From Bradyrhizobium oligotrophicum S58 (GTDB lineage Bacteria; Pseudomonadota; Alphaproteobacteria; Rhizobiales; Xanthobacteraceae), in contig NC_020453.1 in assembly GCF_000344805.1 (NCBI RefSeq), forward strand, positions 5,303,001 to 5,367,000: DNA of 64,000 nt, in the 5' to 3' direction. Below the pieces are notes generated by a model. That model made no database searches. It had not been told where the DNA came from and saw only the letters and a list, made by a program, of their open reading frames with translations. Shown piece by piece: positions 1-8,893 of the stretch (position 1 is its first letter; the number at the start of each line of letters is the position of its first letter). A program made the position numbers and the translations under genes.

Positions 1-304
1 ACGTCCCGGTTACGCCGCCCTGCGGCGGCGCGTCGGATGAAGGTGGTCAGCCGGAACCCAAAATCAAGCGGCGCCGACCACCCGACCGTGACGATGTTTC
101 GAGGCCGCGATCGGCAGCCCCGGCTGGGCACCGGCGCGGTCCGATACCTCCGCTGAGACAAAAAGGAACCACTCGAGGCGAGAAAGGCCCGGCGTCCCCC
201 GCTCGATCACGGGGTCAGCTTTACCCGCCATCGCTCTGCGTCTATTGGTGAATATCGCCTTGACCCTATTTTGGCCATGGTGCTCCTAACCGGGGGACGC
301 AGGC
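1..304. other. Window edge: no confident gene
   Basis: No convincing gene. One forward frame is open from base 3 to a TGA at 249-251 and would encode a Pro/Arg-rich tail, so it could be the end of a gene that starts outside the window, but the composition is also what chance gives in GC-rich DNA. A short ATG frame starts at 277 and stops at 310-312, just before the next gene. Confidence 0.3.
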
Positions 305-1669
305 ATCAGTAACACTCAGATCCTGGACGAACGCGTAACCGAGGCCGGAACGGCCTGGCTCCCCGTCATCGTCATCCCCCTCTTCCTGGTCGCGCCGGCG
401 CTGTGGAACGGCTACCCGCTGCTGCAGTGGGATACGGGCGGCTATCTCGCGCGCTGGTACGAAGGCTATCTGGTGCCGAGCCGCTCGACCGTGTTCGGCC
501 TCTATCTGCATTGGGGCGAGGGGTCGAGCTTCTGGCTCAATCTCGGCCTGCAGGCGCTGGCGACGCTGTGGATCCTGCAGCTCACCTTGCGCGTCCTCGG
601 GCTCGCGCAACCGTTGCGGCTATTGTGGATCGGCCTGCTGCTGATCCTGACCACCGCTTTGCCGTGGCTCGCCAGCATGCTGCTGACCGACATCTTCGCC
701 GGCCTGTCGGTGCTCGCGCTCTTCATCTTGGTGACGCAGGCCCCCCGGATCTCGTCGCTGGAGAGATGGGCGCTGTTCGGCTTCGTCGCCTTCACCTCCG
801 CCACCCACAGCGCCACGCTCGGGGTGCTGTTCGGCCTGTGCTGCGCCGGCTGGATCGCCTTCCCGTTCCTGCGCCGGCAGATCGCGCTCTCCGGCCTGGT
901 CCAGGGCAGCCTGACCATCGTCGCCGGAGCGGCGATGCTGCTCGCGGCGAATTTCGCGCTGTCCGGCCAGCTGGCCTGGACGCCCGGCGGCACCGGCGTC
1001 GCCTTCGGCCGCATGCTGCAGGACGGCATCGTCGCGCAGTACCTGAAGGACCATTGCGCGCGCGAAAGGCTGAAGCTCTGCCCCTATCGCAACGAGCTGC
1101 CACCCACGGCCGACGACTTCCTGTGGGGCAACAGCATGTTCAACAAGCTTGGCCGCTTCGAGGGCATGAACGAGGAGATGGGCACCATCGTCAAGCAGTC
1201 GCTCGCCGCCTATCCGCTGTGGCAGGCCAGGGCGGCGGCGGTAGCGACGGCGGAGCAGCTGGTGCATGTGGCGACCGGTGAAGGCACCAGCGGCTGGGTG
1301 CCGCACACCTACGGGATCATCGAACGCTACATCCCGGCGCAGACGAGGGAAATGCGCGCGGCGCATCAGCAGCATTGGGAGATCAATTTCGCCGTCGTGA
1401 ACTGGCTGCACGTGCCGGTCGCGCTCGGCTCGATGCTGGCGGCGGCGGCGATCGCGGCGCACGCGATCTGGCGCCGGCGCCGCGACGACGTTGCCCTGCT
1501 CGCCACGACCGTCACGCTCGCTTTGCTCGGCAACGCCGTGATCTGCGGCGTGATCTCCGGCCCGCACGACCGCTACGGCGCCCGGCTGGTGTGGATCGCC
1601 ACCTTCACGGTGCTGATCGCAGCAGCGAGGTGGTTCAGCGGCGAGCGCGCGGACGGCTCCGCCGCATGA
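305..1669 (+). CDS. Multi-pass membrane protein with no standard start codon
   Basis: Polytopic inner-membrane protein of unknown function. From the GTG at 473 the frame gives 398 residues, but coding clearly continues upstream: codons 305-472 encode a hydrophobic segment (LPVIVIPLFLVAPALW) followed by a WDTGGYLARWYEGYL stretch that leads straight into the rest. Between the in-frame stop at 287 and the GTG at 473 there is no ATG, GTG or TTG. A GGGGGA run at 292-297 lies seven bases before an ATC at 305, so either ATC or CTG(323) is used, or a single-base indel has separated the body from the ATG at 277. Several transmembrane helices alternate with a roughly 150-residue soluble region (about residues 250-380 counted from 305). 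I do not recognise a catalytic motif. The start given is provisional. Confidence 0.6.
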   Translation: MSNTQILDERVTEAGTAWLPVIVIPLFLVAPALWNGYPLLQWDTGGYLARWYEGYLVPSRSTVFGLYLHWGEGSSFWLNLGLQALATLWILQLTLRVLGLAQPLRLLWIGLLLILTTALPWLASMLLTDIFAGLSVLALFILVTQAPRISSLERWALFGFVAFTSATHSATLGVLFGLCCAGWIAFPFLRRQIALSGLVQGSLTIVAGAAMLLAANFALSGQLAWTPGGTGVAFGRMLQDGIVAQYLKDHCARERLKLCPYRNELPPTADDFLWGNSMFNKLGRFEGMNEEMGTIVKQSLAAYPLWQARAAAVATAEQLVHVATGEGTSGWVPHTYGIIERYIPAQTREMRAAHQQHWEINFAVVNWLHVPVALGSMLAAAAIAAHAIWRRRRDDVALLATTVTLALLGNAVICGVISGPHDRYGARLVWIATFTVLIAAARWFSGERADGSAA

Positions 1670-1700
1670 CGCCCCGTAGCCCGCATGAGTGACAGTAGTC

Positions 1701-1783
1701 GTAGCCCGGATGAGCGCAGCGATATCCGGGGTCTCCTCCACAGCACGTGTGAACCCGGATGTCGCTGCGCTCATCCGGGCTAC
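1701..1783. repeat. Palindromic repeat, family A
   Basis: The ends are GTAGCCCGGATGAG and CTCATCCGGGCTAC, exact reverse complements, with inner ATATCCGGG and CCCGGATGTCGC boxes. A truncated arm (GTAGCCCGCATGAG) precedes it at 1676. The family recurs nine times in this window, always between genes. Confidence 0.9.
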
Positions 1784-1793
1784 GCTCTCTCCA

Positions 1794-1869
1794 CGTCATT
1801 GCGAGCGCAGCGAAGCAATCCAGAATCCCGCCCACCACTCTGGATTGCTTCGCTGCGCTCGCAATGACG
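1794..1869. repeat. Palindromic repeat, family B
   Basis: Inverted arms CGTCATTGCGAG and CTCGCAATGACG enclose GAAGCAATCCAGA and TCTGGATTGCTTC. It sits 10 bases after a family A copy. Five copies occur in this window. Confidence 0.9.
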
Positions 1870-1910
1870 GAGCAAGTCGAAGCGACGGAGCACGTCAGCG
1901 GGCTACGCGG

Positions 1911-2660
1911 TCAGCGCTGCGCGAGAAAATCCACAACGCCGGCCTTGTAGACCTTGTCGCCGACGGCGCGCATGTGATCGCGGTTGGGGATGTCGAGCAC
2001 CTTCGCGCCTGGAATGAGCGCGCCGAGCGCTGGCCCCGAGCCCGACACTTCGTCTGTGGTGCCGACGGCCACCAGCACCGGCACGGCGATGCGGCCGGCC
2101 TCCTCGCGCGAGATCAAGCCACGCGAGCCGCGCATGCAGGCCGCGAGCGCGAGACGGTCCGAGCGGGTCTGGTCGGCGAAAGCGCGGAACGTCCGTCCCA
2201 CCGGATCCGTCACCTCATCGATCGACGGCGCCTCCAGCGCGGAGGCGACGTTCTCGCCGGGGCCGCCGCCCTCGATCATCGCCATGCCGATGCCGCCGAA
2301 GATCGCCGAGCGCAGCCGCTCCGGCGTGGCGAGCGCGATGTGGGCGGCGATCCGGCCGCCGAGCGAATAGCCCATGACGTCGGCCGCAGCGATGCCGAGA
2401 TGATCCATCAGCGCGGTGACGTCGCTCGCCATCTCCGCGATCGAATACAGCGCGGGATCGTAGAGCTTGGCGGAATCGCCATGGCCGCGATTGTCGAGCG
2501 CGATGACGCGACGGCCATCCTTGCGCAGCTCCGAGACCCAGGCCGGATAGACCCAGTTGACGTTCTTGGTCGAAGCGAAGCCATGGACGAGCACGATCGG
2601 ATCGCCCTCCCCCTCGTCGATGAAGGCAATGTCGACGGCGCCGTTGTGGAAGCTCGGCAT
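1911..2660 (-). CDS. Alpha/beta hydrolase
   Basis: A 249-residue soluble hydrolase of the alpha/beta fold. The order of motifs is typical: oxyanion-loop HGF near residue 27, NRGHG near 58, the nucleophile elbow GYSLGG (Ser near 97), an acidic residue in VAVGTTDEVSG, and the catalytic His in NRDHM near residue 230. Substrate is not readable from sequence; esterase, lactonase or C-C hydrolase activity are all possible in the family. I chose the ATG at 2660, with GGGA upstream, over the TTG at 2675. It faces away from the preceding membrane protein and is followed upstream by another minus-strand gene 40 bases away, so the two may be cotranscribed. Confidence 0.85.
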   Translation of the reverse strand: MPSFHNGAVDIAFIDEGEGDPIVLVHGFASTKNVNWVYPAWVSELRKDGRRVIALDNRGHGDSAKLYDPALYSIAEMASDVTALMDHLGIAAADVMGYSLGGRIAAHIALATPERLRSAIFGGIGMAMIEGGGPGENVASALEAPSIDEVTDPVGRTFRAFADQTRSDRLALAACMRGSRGLISREEAGRIAVPVLVAVGTTDEVSGSGPALGALIPGAKVLDIPNRDHMRAVGDKVYKAGVVDFLAQR

Positions 2661-2700
2661 CGGAGCTGGTCCCAAAAATCTCGAGTGAAGATGGCGAAGT

Positions 2701-3879
2701 CTAGCCGCAGGGCGCGGCTGCGACCAGTTCGCCGCTGGCGATGGCCGCCTGCATCTGCCGCAGCCGGCGCCGCCTGCGGCGGTCGAGCCAGGCCTGCGTC
2801 GTGCGCTCGGTCATCGACTTGAGCGAGACGACGAAGCCGAACAGGGTCATCACCGCGCTGAACAGCCAGAGCGCGAGATTGAACGCGCCCGCGGTCAGGA
2901 GCAGCGCGCCACGGCCGAACAGCTTCAGGATCGCGCGTGTCTGGCCACCCTTGGCCTCGGCGAGCCGGGCGGCGCGGGCGATGTCCTTCGGCCCCTCGGC
3001 CAGCTTGAGCGAATCGAGCGCGCCGCGGGTTCCGACCTTCTCGGTGATGCGGCCGACATCCTTGGCGAGCCGCACCAGCGCGCCCGCCTTCTCTGCCCGA
3101 AAGGCAGCCCTGATCGCGGTCGCGGTCTCGCCCGGGCGCAACACCGAGCCGGTGGCGACCGCCTGCTGCAGCACGGGCGCATCCACCACCTCGCGTGCCG
3201 ACCGTCCCGCCCAGGCCGCGAGCCCTTCGCCGAGCCGGCCGACCTTCCGCGCATCCTTGACCAGGGTCAGCCCGGCCCGCACCGGCGCCGCGCCGCCAGC
3301 CGAGACGTAGGTCGCCGCGGTCACGGCAAGACCGGCGGTGGCGAGACCCAGCACCAGCCGGTCGGTTTCCTCGCCCATCACCAGGTGCTTGCCTTCGCGC
3401 ACCGCGTCGCGGATGTCGCCGAACACGAACAGATCGCCGGCCACGGTGCCCGAAAGGCTTGCGACGTCATCGGCCTGCCCGGTGACGAGGCCGGTCGCAA
3501 AGCGCCTGGCGACACTCGTCGGCGCCTGCTCCGCCGCGACGGCATCGCTCACCCGCCGGACCTGAGTTTCATCGAGCGCGACCCGATGCTCCCGCGCCAG
3601 TGCGACGAAGCTCTCGGCGAGATCGGGGTCGCTGGCGGCGAGCGCGTCGTCGATGCCGCGTGCAATGCGCGTCGGATCGGTCTGCAGGACGGACGTGGTC
3701 TGGAGCTCCGACAGCCGCGCCGGATCGTCCTGAGCCGCGATCACGGCTCCGGCACGATGCGCATGCGGCCACAACGCAACGCCGACCGCTGCAGTGAACG
3801 CGAGGCCTGCGAGGGCCAGATTGATTCGTCCCGGGATCACGCCGCCTTCACGTTTTCGCGTGGATGACACAACAGACAT
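2701..3879 (-). CDS. Membrane-anchored protein of unknown function
   Basis: A 392-residue protein I do not recognise. It has an N-terminal hydrophobic segment (residues about 20-40, LALAGLAFTAAVGVALW), a long Ala/Arg-rich region that is probably periplasmic with helical propensity, a weakly hydrophobic Gly/Ala stretch near the middle, and a strong C-terminal transmembrane segment (LLLTAGAFNLALWLFSAVMT) followed by a very basic cytoplasmic tail containing RRRRRRLRQ. The ATG at 3879 is preceded by GGAG at a good distance. The gene lies upstream of and in line with the alpha/beta hydrolase. Confidence 0.75.
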   Translation of the reverse strand: MSVVSSTRKREGGVIPGRINLALAGLAFTAAVGVALWPHAHRAGAVIAAQDDPARLSELQTTSVLQTDPTRIARGIDDALAASDPDLAESFVALAREHRVALDETQVRRVSDAVAAEQAPTSVARRFATGLVTGQADDVASLSGTVAGDLFVFGDIRDAVREGKHLVMGEETDRLVLGLATAGLAVTAATYVSAGGAAPVRAGLTLVKDARKVGRLGEGLAAWAGRSAREVVDAPVLQQAVATGSVLRPGETATAIRAAFRAEKAGALVRLAKDVGRITEKVGTRGALDSLKLAEGPKDIARAARLAEAKGGQTRAILKLFGRGALLLTAGAFNLALWLFSAVMTLFGFVVSLKSMTERTTQAWLDRRRRRRLRQMQAAIASGELVAAAPCG

Positions 3880-4131
3880 AGGATCTCCGGTGACGGACAC
3901 AACGGCCCCGACGAAAGAAGGGCTTCTCGGCGGCCCTGAGTTTGTGTCGAATCCACAGGCCAGAACATAACGGCGTGCGTCTCTCCCAAACCCGGGTTCC
4001 CAACACTAGGAATTGGCCTTAAGGCTCAGTATGGTCGCGCCGTTTTCGACTGGTGTGGCCATGCGACGAGTCCCGTCCTGCTCCGTCGTGCTGACCATAT
4101 ACGCTCCCGTTGCCACTCCAAGGTGATACCG

Positions 4132-4374
4132 ATGGCCGACAACATCGTCCCGCATTTCCACAACGATGCCGGCGTCCCCGTCATCGAGATCGGCTCGCAT
4201 GAGTTCATGTGCGTGGGCGCCAATCCGCCGTTCGATCATCCGCACGTGTTCCTCGATCTCGGCAACGACAACGAAATCATCTGCCCGTACTGCTCGACGC
4301 TGTACCGCTACGCGCCTGACCTCGCCGCGGGCGAGGCGCGGCCGCCGGAATGCGTGCTGAAGGACGTCGCCTGA
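4132..4374 (+). CDS. Small zinc-finger (CHCC-type) protein
   Basis: An 80-residue protein resembling the bacterial relatives of the mitochondrial complex I accessory subunit NDUFS6. Visible zinc-ligand candidates are the Cys of HEFMCVG, the His of DHPHVFLDLG, and the two cysteines of IICPYCSTLY, which fits the CHCC arrangement. The ATG at 4132 has AAGGTG just upstream; an in-frame GTG three codons earlier is less likely. In alphaproteobacteria such proteins are thought to take part in respiratory complex I biogenesis, but no nuo genes are nearby. The next gene begins 10 bases downstream, so the two are probably cotranscribed. Confidence 0.8.
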   Translation: MADNIVPHFHNDAGVPVIEIGSHEFMCVGANPPFDHPHVFLDLGNDNEIICPYCSTLYRYAPDLAAGEARPPECVLKDVA

Positions 4375-4384
4375 TCGGCGTGTC

Positions 4385-5584
4385 GTGGCATCTCGTACCG
4401 TCTTTGTCGCAGGGGCCGGGATCGGCGGCCTGACAGCCGCGCTGGCGCTCGCCACCAAGGGGTTCCGCGTCGTCGTGCTGGAAAAGGCCGAGCGGCTCGA
4501 GGAAGTCGGCGCCGGCCTGCAACTCTCGCCCAATGCCAGCCGCATCCTGATCGATCTCGGCCTGGGGCCGCGGCTGACCGCGCGCGCCGTGGTGCCGGAG
4601 GCCGTCAGCATCATGAGCGCACGGACCGGCGGCGAAATCGCCCGCCTGCCGCTCGGCGCCGCGGCGAGCGAGGCCGCGGGCGCGCCCTATTGGGTGATCC
4701 ACCGTGCCGACCTGCAGGCGGCGCTGGCGGCCGAGGCGATGGCGCATCCGGACATCGAGCTGCGGCTCGGCTGCCAATTCGAGGACGTCGCGGCCCACGC
4801 CAAGGGGCTGACGGTGGTGCATCGCCGCGGCAATGAGCGCCGCCAGGACGTGACGCTGGCGCTGATCGGCGCCGACGGGGTGTGGTCGGCGGTGCGGCAT
4901 CACCTGTTTCCGCAGGCGCGCGCCGAATTTTCCGGGCTGATCGCCTGGCGCGGCACGCTCGAGGCGCGGCAATTGCCCCGTGAATACACCAGCGCGCGGG
5001 TGCAGCTCTGGATGGGGCCGGACGCACATCTCGTCGCCTATCCGATTTCCGCCGGCCGTCAGGTCAACGTCGTCGCCGTGGTGCCCGGCACCTGGAACCG
5101 GCCCGGCTGGAGCACGGAAGGCGATCCGAACGAGCTGAAGGCTGTGTTCGGCCCGCCGCGCTGGCCGGCGGCGGCGCGCCTGCTGCTCAACGCGGTCGAT
5201 GGCTGGCGCAAATGGGCTCTGTTCGCGGTCCCCGAAGGCATCGAATGGACCGAAGGCAACGTCGCGCTGCTGGGCGACGCTGCGCACGCCATGCTGCCGT
5301 TTGCCGCGCAGGGCGCGGGCATGGCCATCGAGGATGCGGCGGTGCTGGCCAAGACCCTGAGCGAGGCCCGTTCCGACGGGCCGGCGGCGATCGAGGGCGC
5401 CCTGCAGCGCTATGCCGAGCTGCGGCGTCCCCGCGTCGGCCAGGTGCAGCGTACGGCACGCGATCAGGGCCGCGTCTACCACATGACCGGGCCGCTGGCG
5501 CTGGCGCGGGATCTCAGCATCAAGGCGCTGGGACCGCAGCGGCTATCGGCGCGGCAGAGCTGGATCTACGACTGGCGGCTATAG
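4385..5584 (+). CDS. FAD-dependent aromatic monooxygenase (salicylate hydroxylase-like)
   Basis: A 399-residue group A flavoprotein hydroxylase. The N-terminal dinucleotide-binding GAGIGGLTAALAL motif lies at residues 10-22, a second flavin/NADPH motif (ALIGADGVWSAVR) near 160, and the FAD-ribityl GDAAHAMLPFAAQGAGMAIED motif near 298. That set is typical of salicylate 1-monooxygenase and 6-hydroxynicotinate 3-monooxygenase relatives; the ring substrate is not readable. Translation starts at GTG 4385, close behind the zinc-finger gene. The C-terminus ends 12 bases before the stop of a convergent lipoprotein gene. Confidence 0.9.
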   Translation: MASRTVFVAGAGIGGLTAALALATKGFRVVVLEKAERLEEVGAGLQLSPNASRILIDLGLGPRLTARAVVPEAVSIMSARTGGEIARLPLGAAASEAAGAPYWVIHRADLQAALAAEAMAHPDIELRLGCQFEDVAAHAKGLTVVHRRGNERRQDVTLALIGADGVWSAVRHHLFPQARAEFSGLIAWRGTLEARQLPREYTSARVQLWMGPDAHLVAYPISAGRQVNVVAVVPGTWNRPGWSTEGDPNELKAVFGPPRWPAAARLLLNAVDGWRKWALFAVPEGIEWTEGNVALLGDAAHAMLPFAAQGAGMAIEDAAVLAKTLSEARSDGPAAIEGALQRYAELRRPRVGQVQRTARDQGRVYHMTGPLALARDLSIKALGPQRLSARQSWIYDWRL

Positions 5585-5595
5585 GCTGTGCTGGG

Positions 5596-6063
5596 TCAGT
5601 AGACCGAGCCGTCGCGCGGCAAGGTCGACGGTGTGCGAGGGCTCGTGGACGCCATCGGCCGCACGGTGCGCGCCGGCTTGACCGGCTTGCCGCCCTTTGC
5701 AGCCACGGGCGCCGGCGGCGTCTCGACACATTTGTTGCGACGCCAGGCCTCTTCGGCAAATTGCGACTGGCCGCGGACGGCGATGTAATCGTTGCGATAG
5801 GCGACCTCGGCGACAACAGCGCCGCCGGCCCCGGTCTCCGCCTTGGCCATCAATCCCTGCAGCTCGGCCGTGCGCCCGGCGAGCGCCTTGCGCTCGGCTT
5901 CGAGCTGCTTGCAGTCGTAGAGATCGTACTTGGCGGGATCGGCGAAGGCCGTCGACACGCTGTCGCTCATGCCCGCGCAGCCCGAGAGCAGCGTTCCGCA
6001 AGCGAACAGTCCCGCGGCGAGCGCGAGGCGCCAATGGATCGGGCGATGGCAGTCCGTCGTCAT
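5596..6063 (-). CDS. Small lipoprotein
   Basis: A 155-residue outer or inner membrane lipoprotein of unknown role. Residues 1-29 form a lipoprotein signal peptide with a hydrophobic core (LALAAGLFACGTLL) and lipobox LLSGC, so Cys29 would be lipidated. The mature part has a helical Lys/Glu/Ala segment (DCKQLEAERKALAGRTAEL) and a Pro/Lys-rich tail typical of an extended periplasmic linker. The longer frame open to 6288 is rejected because the signal peptide begins exactly at the ATG at 6061-6063. It converges on the monooxygenase. Confidence 0.8.
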   Translation of the reverse strand: MTTDCHRPIHWRLALAAGLFACGTLLSGCAGMSDSVSTAFADPAKYDLYDCKQLEAERKALAGRTAELQGLMAKAETGAGGAVVAEVAYRNDYIAVRGQSQFAEEAWRRNKCVETPPAPVAAKGGKPVKPARTVRPMASTSPRTPSTLPRDGSVY

Positions 6064-6464
6064 GCAGCCTCGATAATGCAGCCGGCTTAAAACATCGTCT
6101 CGATCGCGGGTACGCGCCAATCGGCCGCGCCCGGCGTTGCGGACGGCAGCAGCGCACGTCGCAGCGATCTTGTCCGCCCGATTCGTCACCCTCACCTCGT
6201 CCACTCGATGGCCCCGGATTCCCTCGGGATCATTTCCCGTGGTGCCTCCGTGCCTTATAACGGCCGCCTCGTCCATGTCATGCATCACGCCAGAACGGAC
6301 TTCGCGGATCGCTTCAGCTCGGAGGCAATCTCAAAGCAGCTGGTGACGGCGGGATTGAGGCTTTACCAAGGCGGCGGTGCTGGCTTAAGCAGAGGATGAG
6401 CTTCGGGGCCGCACGCAACCTCATTCCGTCTCGCCGGATGATGCGCTACGTCTCTGATCCCAAG

Positions 6465-6551
6465 GCGGACGTGGCGGAATAGGTAGACGCAAGGGACTTA
6501 AAATCCCTCGATGGCAACGTCGTGTGGGTTCGAGCCCCACCGTCCGCACCA
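6465..6551 (+). tRNA. tRNA-Leu (anticodon UAA)
   Basis: A seven-pair acceptor stem (GCGGACG with CGTCCGC), an anticodon arm AGGGA-CTTAAAA-TCCCT giving anticodon TAA, a long variable arm as expected for a class II tRNA, a T arm with GTTCGAGCC, discriminator A and an encoded CCA (6549-6551). Confidence 0.95.
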
Positions 6552-6699
6552 GGCTTTCACATTCATGCGAGCGACGACGAGTGTGGCTGAGCATCGCGGA
6601 AAAGAGCCGGTCCGCCCGCCATGACGACATCGCCTCGATCGCCGACCTTGCTGAGATCGGCACCATCTTCGACGCTGTCCGGCAGGCCGCCCTGCCCGC

Positions 6700-7425
6700 T
6701 CAGTTCAACGCCGCCAACCGCTCGAGGGCAGCGGGATCGGTCACCTGCAGAGTGCGGTCGGCAAGGGTCAGGATGTTGCGTTCGCGGAACAGCGCCAGCA
6801 CGCGGCTGACATGCACCGAGGTCAGGCCCACCGCATCGGCGATGTGCTGCTGCTTGAGCGGGAATGGATAGCGCTGGTCCGGGATTTCGCCGTGCGCGGC
6901 GATCCGCCGTATCAGGCTGAGCAGCAGATGCGCAATGCGCCGCTCCGCGGGGCGCTGGCCGAGCACGGTGATGAGTTCGTAGGAGGCGCGCCCGTTGTCG
7001 CCGAGCGAGCGAAACACCTCCATCATGACGAGCTCATCCGCGCGACATTGCGTGCGGACCTCCTCCCCGTCGAGCCGGCTGACCTCGACTTCGGTCAGCG
7101 CCTTGGCCGAGAAGCTCATGCCCTTGGAGAAGATCGCCGCCGGCGAGAAGATGTCGCCCGGCAGCAGGAAGCGTAGGATCTGCCGGCCGCCATCCGACAG
7201 CTGGATGTAGCGAAACGCCCAGCCGCTGCAGAGCACGAGCACATCGTCGCGTGCTTCGCTCTGGCATTTGATCTGGTGACCGGCCTTGACCGTCATGAAC
7301 TGCTGATTGAGCCGCGGCATCGCGGCCCGCTCCACGCAGGCATTGAACAGGGCCGCACAGAACCCGGAATTGCGGTGGACACAGCCAACGCAGCGAGGGG
7401 ACAGACCGCTTTCTGATCTCAGCAT
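6700..7425 (-). CDS. Crp/Fnr-family regulator with an N-terminal cysteine cluster
   Basis: A 241-residue transcription factor: an N-terminal Cys-rich segment, a cyclic-nucleotide-binding-like beta barrel (about residues 35-140), a dimer helix, and a C-terminal winged helix-turn-helix (about 165-235). Cysteines at 12, 15, 23 and 30 (CVGC, then FCAALFNAC) resemble the Fe-S cluster region of FNR, where three N-terminal cysteines and one central cysteine bind a 4Fe-4S cluster; further cysteines lie in the barrel (QIKCQ, LVLCSG, RTQCR). The recognition helix reads TSVHVSRVL: Ser and Arg of the FNR E-x-x-S-R pattern are kept but the Glu is not, so a target other than TTGAT-N4-ATCAA is likely. I chose ATG 7425 over an upstream start at 7461. 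Oxygen, redox or NO sensing is an inference. Confidence 0.85.
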   Translation of the reverse strand: MLRSESGLSPRCVGCVHRNSGFCAALFNACVERAAMPRLNQQFMTVKAGHQIKCQSEARDDVLVLCSGWAFRYIQLSDGGRQILRFLLPGDIFSPAAIFSKGMSFSAKALTEVEVSRLDGEEVRTQCRADELVMMEVFRSLGDNGRASYELITVLGQRPAERRIAHLLLSLIRRIAAHGEIPDQRYPFPLKQQHIADAVGLTSVHVSRVLALFRERNILTLADRTLQVTDPAALERLAALN

Positions 7426-7870
7426 CGAGAGCCGTGCTCGCCTTTCACGCATCCGGCGCAATCACGCGTGCACCGGCTGCTCTGAGGCGTACAGCACTAC
7501 GGCTTGTCACGACCGCCGAAGCCCAGTGTGACGTGCGGCTCTCGCCTCCTCGCTCACTACTGATCTACGGGAGAAACCGGCGCTGAAGATATAACCTATA
7601 TTAATTAGCCGCATGCGCCATCATCGCGCAGCCGGGCCGGAGGGGGACGACAAAATCAGAGCACCGGATCCGGGCTGTCGAACAGCAAAGCATCTCGAGA
7701 GATGAGAGGACGCGACCATGCTTCCGGCATGCGACCTCGATGAGACCGGCAACCCGCGGCACCGCCACCGCCCCAGATGGGCCGGAGACTTCGCCTCTCC
7801 CGGCGCCAGCGCTGCAAGACGATATGGCGCCCCTCGGACATCACGCTCTCCCACCCCGATGTTGAACTGC
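7426..7870. other. Intergenic, no gene seen
   Basis: About 445 bases with no convincing CDS. It includes an AT-rich patch near 7588-7612 (AGATATAACCTATATTAATT) that could hold the promoter of the Crp/Fnr gene. A 72-codon minus frame (7656-7874) overlaps the stop of the SRPBCC gene but looks like noise. Confidence 0.5.
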
Positions 7871-8356
7871 TCACGACGATGATGAGGGGCGTTCCGCCTC
7901 TGCCACGAAGCGCTGCAGCAGGCCGGGCCAGCCGCCGTCGACATCCCTGCGCATCGATGCGCCGGCCTCGCTGCCCATCGTTTCAAACTTGTGATGCAGC
8001 AGCTCGACGCGCGTCTTCTCCGCTTCCTCCGCAAAGAACCGCACGTCGACCTCCGAACGCATCGCTGCATCCGGCTTCCACTGCGCATTGATCTGCCACA
8101 CCATGACGAAGCGATGCGGCGGCTCCCACAGCGCGATGGTTGCGACCGGCGTCTGACTGCCATCCTCGGCAATCTCGAGCCAGCGCCCGCCGAGCTTGGG
8201 CTCCAGCAGCACCTTTGCGATCGGCTTGCCGCCGACCCCATGCGTATGCGGCCACCAGCGGGTCAGGCCGCTGGTGAACACGGCGAAGGCATGGTCGATC
8301 GGCGCCTGGACATGGACCTGCTTCCGAACCGGCGCAATCACGACGGGCTCACTCAT
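7871..8356 (-). CDS. SRPBCC / AHSA1-like protein
   Basis: A 161-residue protein of the START-like SRPBCC superfamily (activator-of-Hsp90-ATPase-1-like group). Family hallmarks visible are VQAPIDHAFAVFTSGLTRWW near the N-terminus, LEPKLGGRWLEIAEDGS, the central WEPPHRFVMVWQI strand, and the C-terminal long helix region GWPGLLQRFVAEAE. These proteins form a hydrophobic cavity for a ligand that is usually unknown. The start codon overlaps the end of the upstream ArsR gene by eight bases, showing translational coupling. ArsR plus SRPBCC is a recurrent bacterial gene pair. Confidence 0.88.
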   Translation of the reverse strand: MSEPVVIAPVRKQVHVQAPIDHAFAVFTSGLTRWWPHTHGVGGKPIAKVLLEPKLGGRWLEIAEDGSQTPVATIALWEPPHRFVMVWQINAQWKPDAAMRSEVDVRFFAEEAEKTRVELLHHKFETMGSEAGASMRRDVDGGWPGLLQRFVAEAERPSSSS

Positions 8357-8678
8357 TCCTCGTCCCTTTCGTCTGTCGATGCCTGCGCTCGGCCTCGATC
8401 TTGAAGGCGAGCAGCGCGTCGTCCCAGAAGCTGTCGAGCCAGTCGCGCAGCTCGGCCAATCCCTCGCGGCGCAACGAGTAGATGCGCCGTACACCTTCGC
8501 TCCGCTCCTCGACCAGCCCGGCGTCCTTCAGCAGCTTCAGATGCTGCGATACCGCAGGACGCGACACAGGCAGTCCGGCCGCAATCGCATGGACCGGGCG
8601 CGGCCCGTCCCGCAGGCGCTCGAACACCTGCCGCCGCGTCGGGTCCGCAAGCACCGCCAATGCCGTTTCGTAAGCCAT
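8349..8678 (-). CDS. ArsR-family winged-helix repressor
   Basis: A 109-residue DNA-binding protein. [15 protein letters not shown] near residue 11 and the helix-turn-helix [19 protein letters not shown] at about 38-56 are characteristic, followed by the wing ([13 protein letters not shown]). No metal-binding ELCVCDL-type motif is present, so it belongs to the non-metal ArsR branch that commonly regulates SRPBCC genes. It overlaps the SRPBCC gene and lies nine bases from a perfect palindrome (8687-8702), which points to autoregulation. Confidence 0.9.
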   Translation of the reverse strand: MAYETALAVLADPTRRQVFERLRDGPRPVHAIAAGLPVSRPAVSQHLKLLKDAGLVEERSEGVRRIYSLRREGLAELRDWLDSFWDDALLAFKIEAERRHRQTKGTRNE

Positions 8679-8686
8679 GTCTTACC

Positions 8687-8702
8687 GTAAGCTTGAGCTT
8701 AC
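8687..8702. promoter_or_regulatory. Palindromic operator ahead of the ArsR gene
   Basis: GTAAGCT-TG-AGCTTAC, a perfect 7-bp inverted repeat with a 2-bp spacer, begins nine bases before the arsR-like start codon. Position and symmetry fit an ArsR-dimer operator. Binding is inferred. Confidence 0.65.
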
Positions 8703-8893
8703 CAAGAGGTCAAGAGAAACGTACGATTGGTACCCGGCAGTCCGGATCACCCCGGTCTTCGCCACCGGCGGTTGCAGCGGGAAACCTTTTGGTAACCAAA
8801 CCCCGAGCAGGTTGGAACCGAAGGCTGCCGCCTGACGAATCGGCGAGACACAGCGGCATCGCGCGCGCCGCCGCGATCGCATCGAGAGGAAAA

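Noticed and set aside
7656..7874. 72-codon minus frame whose GTG overlaps the SRPBCC stop
   Set aside because: Although the GTGA overlap looks like coupling, the product is Arg/Ser-rich without order and has no ribosome-binding site.
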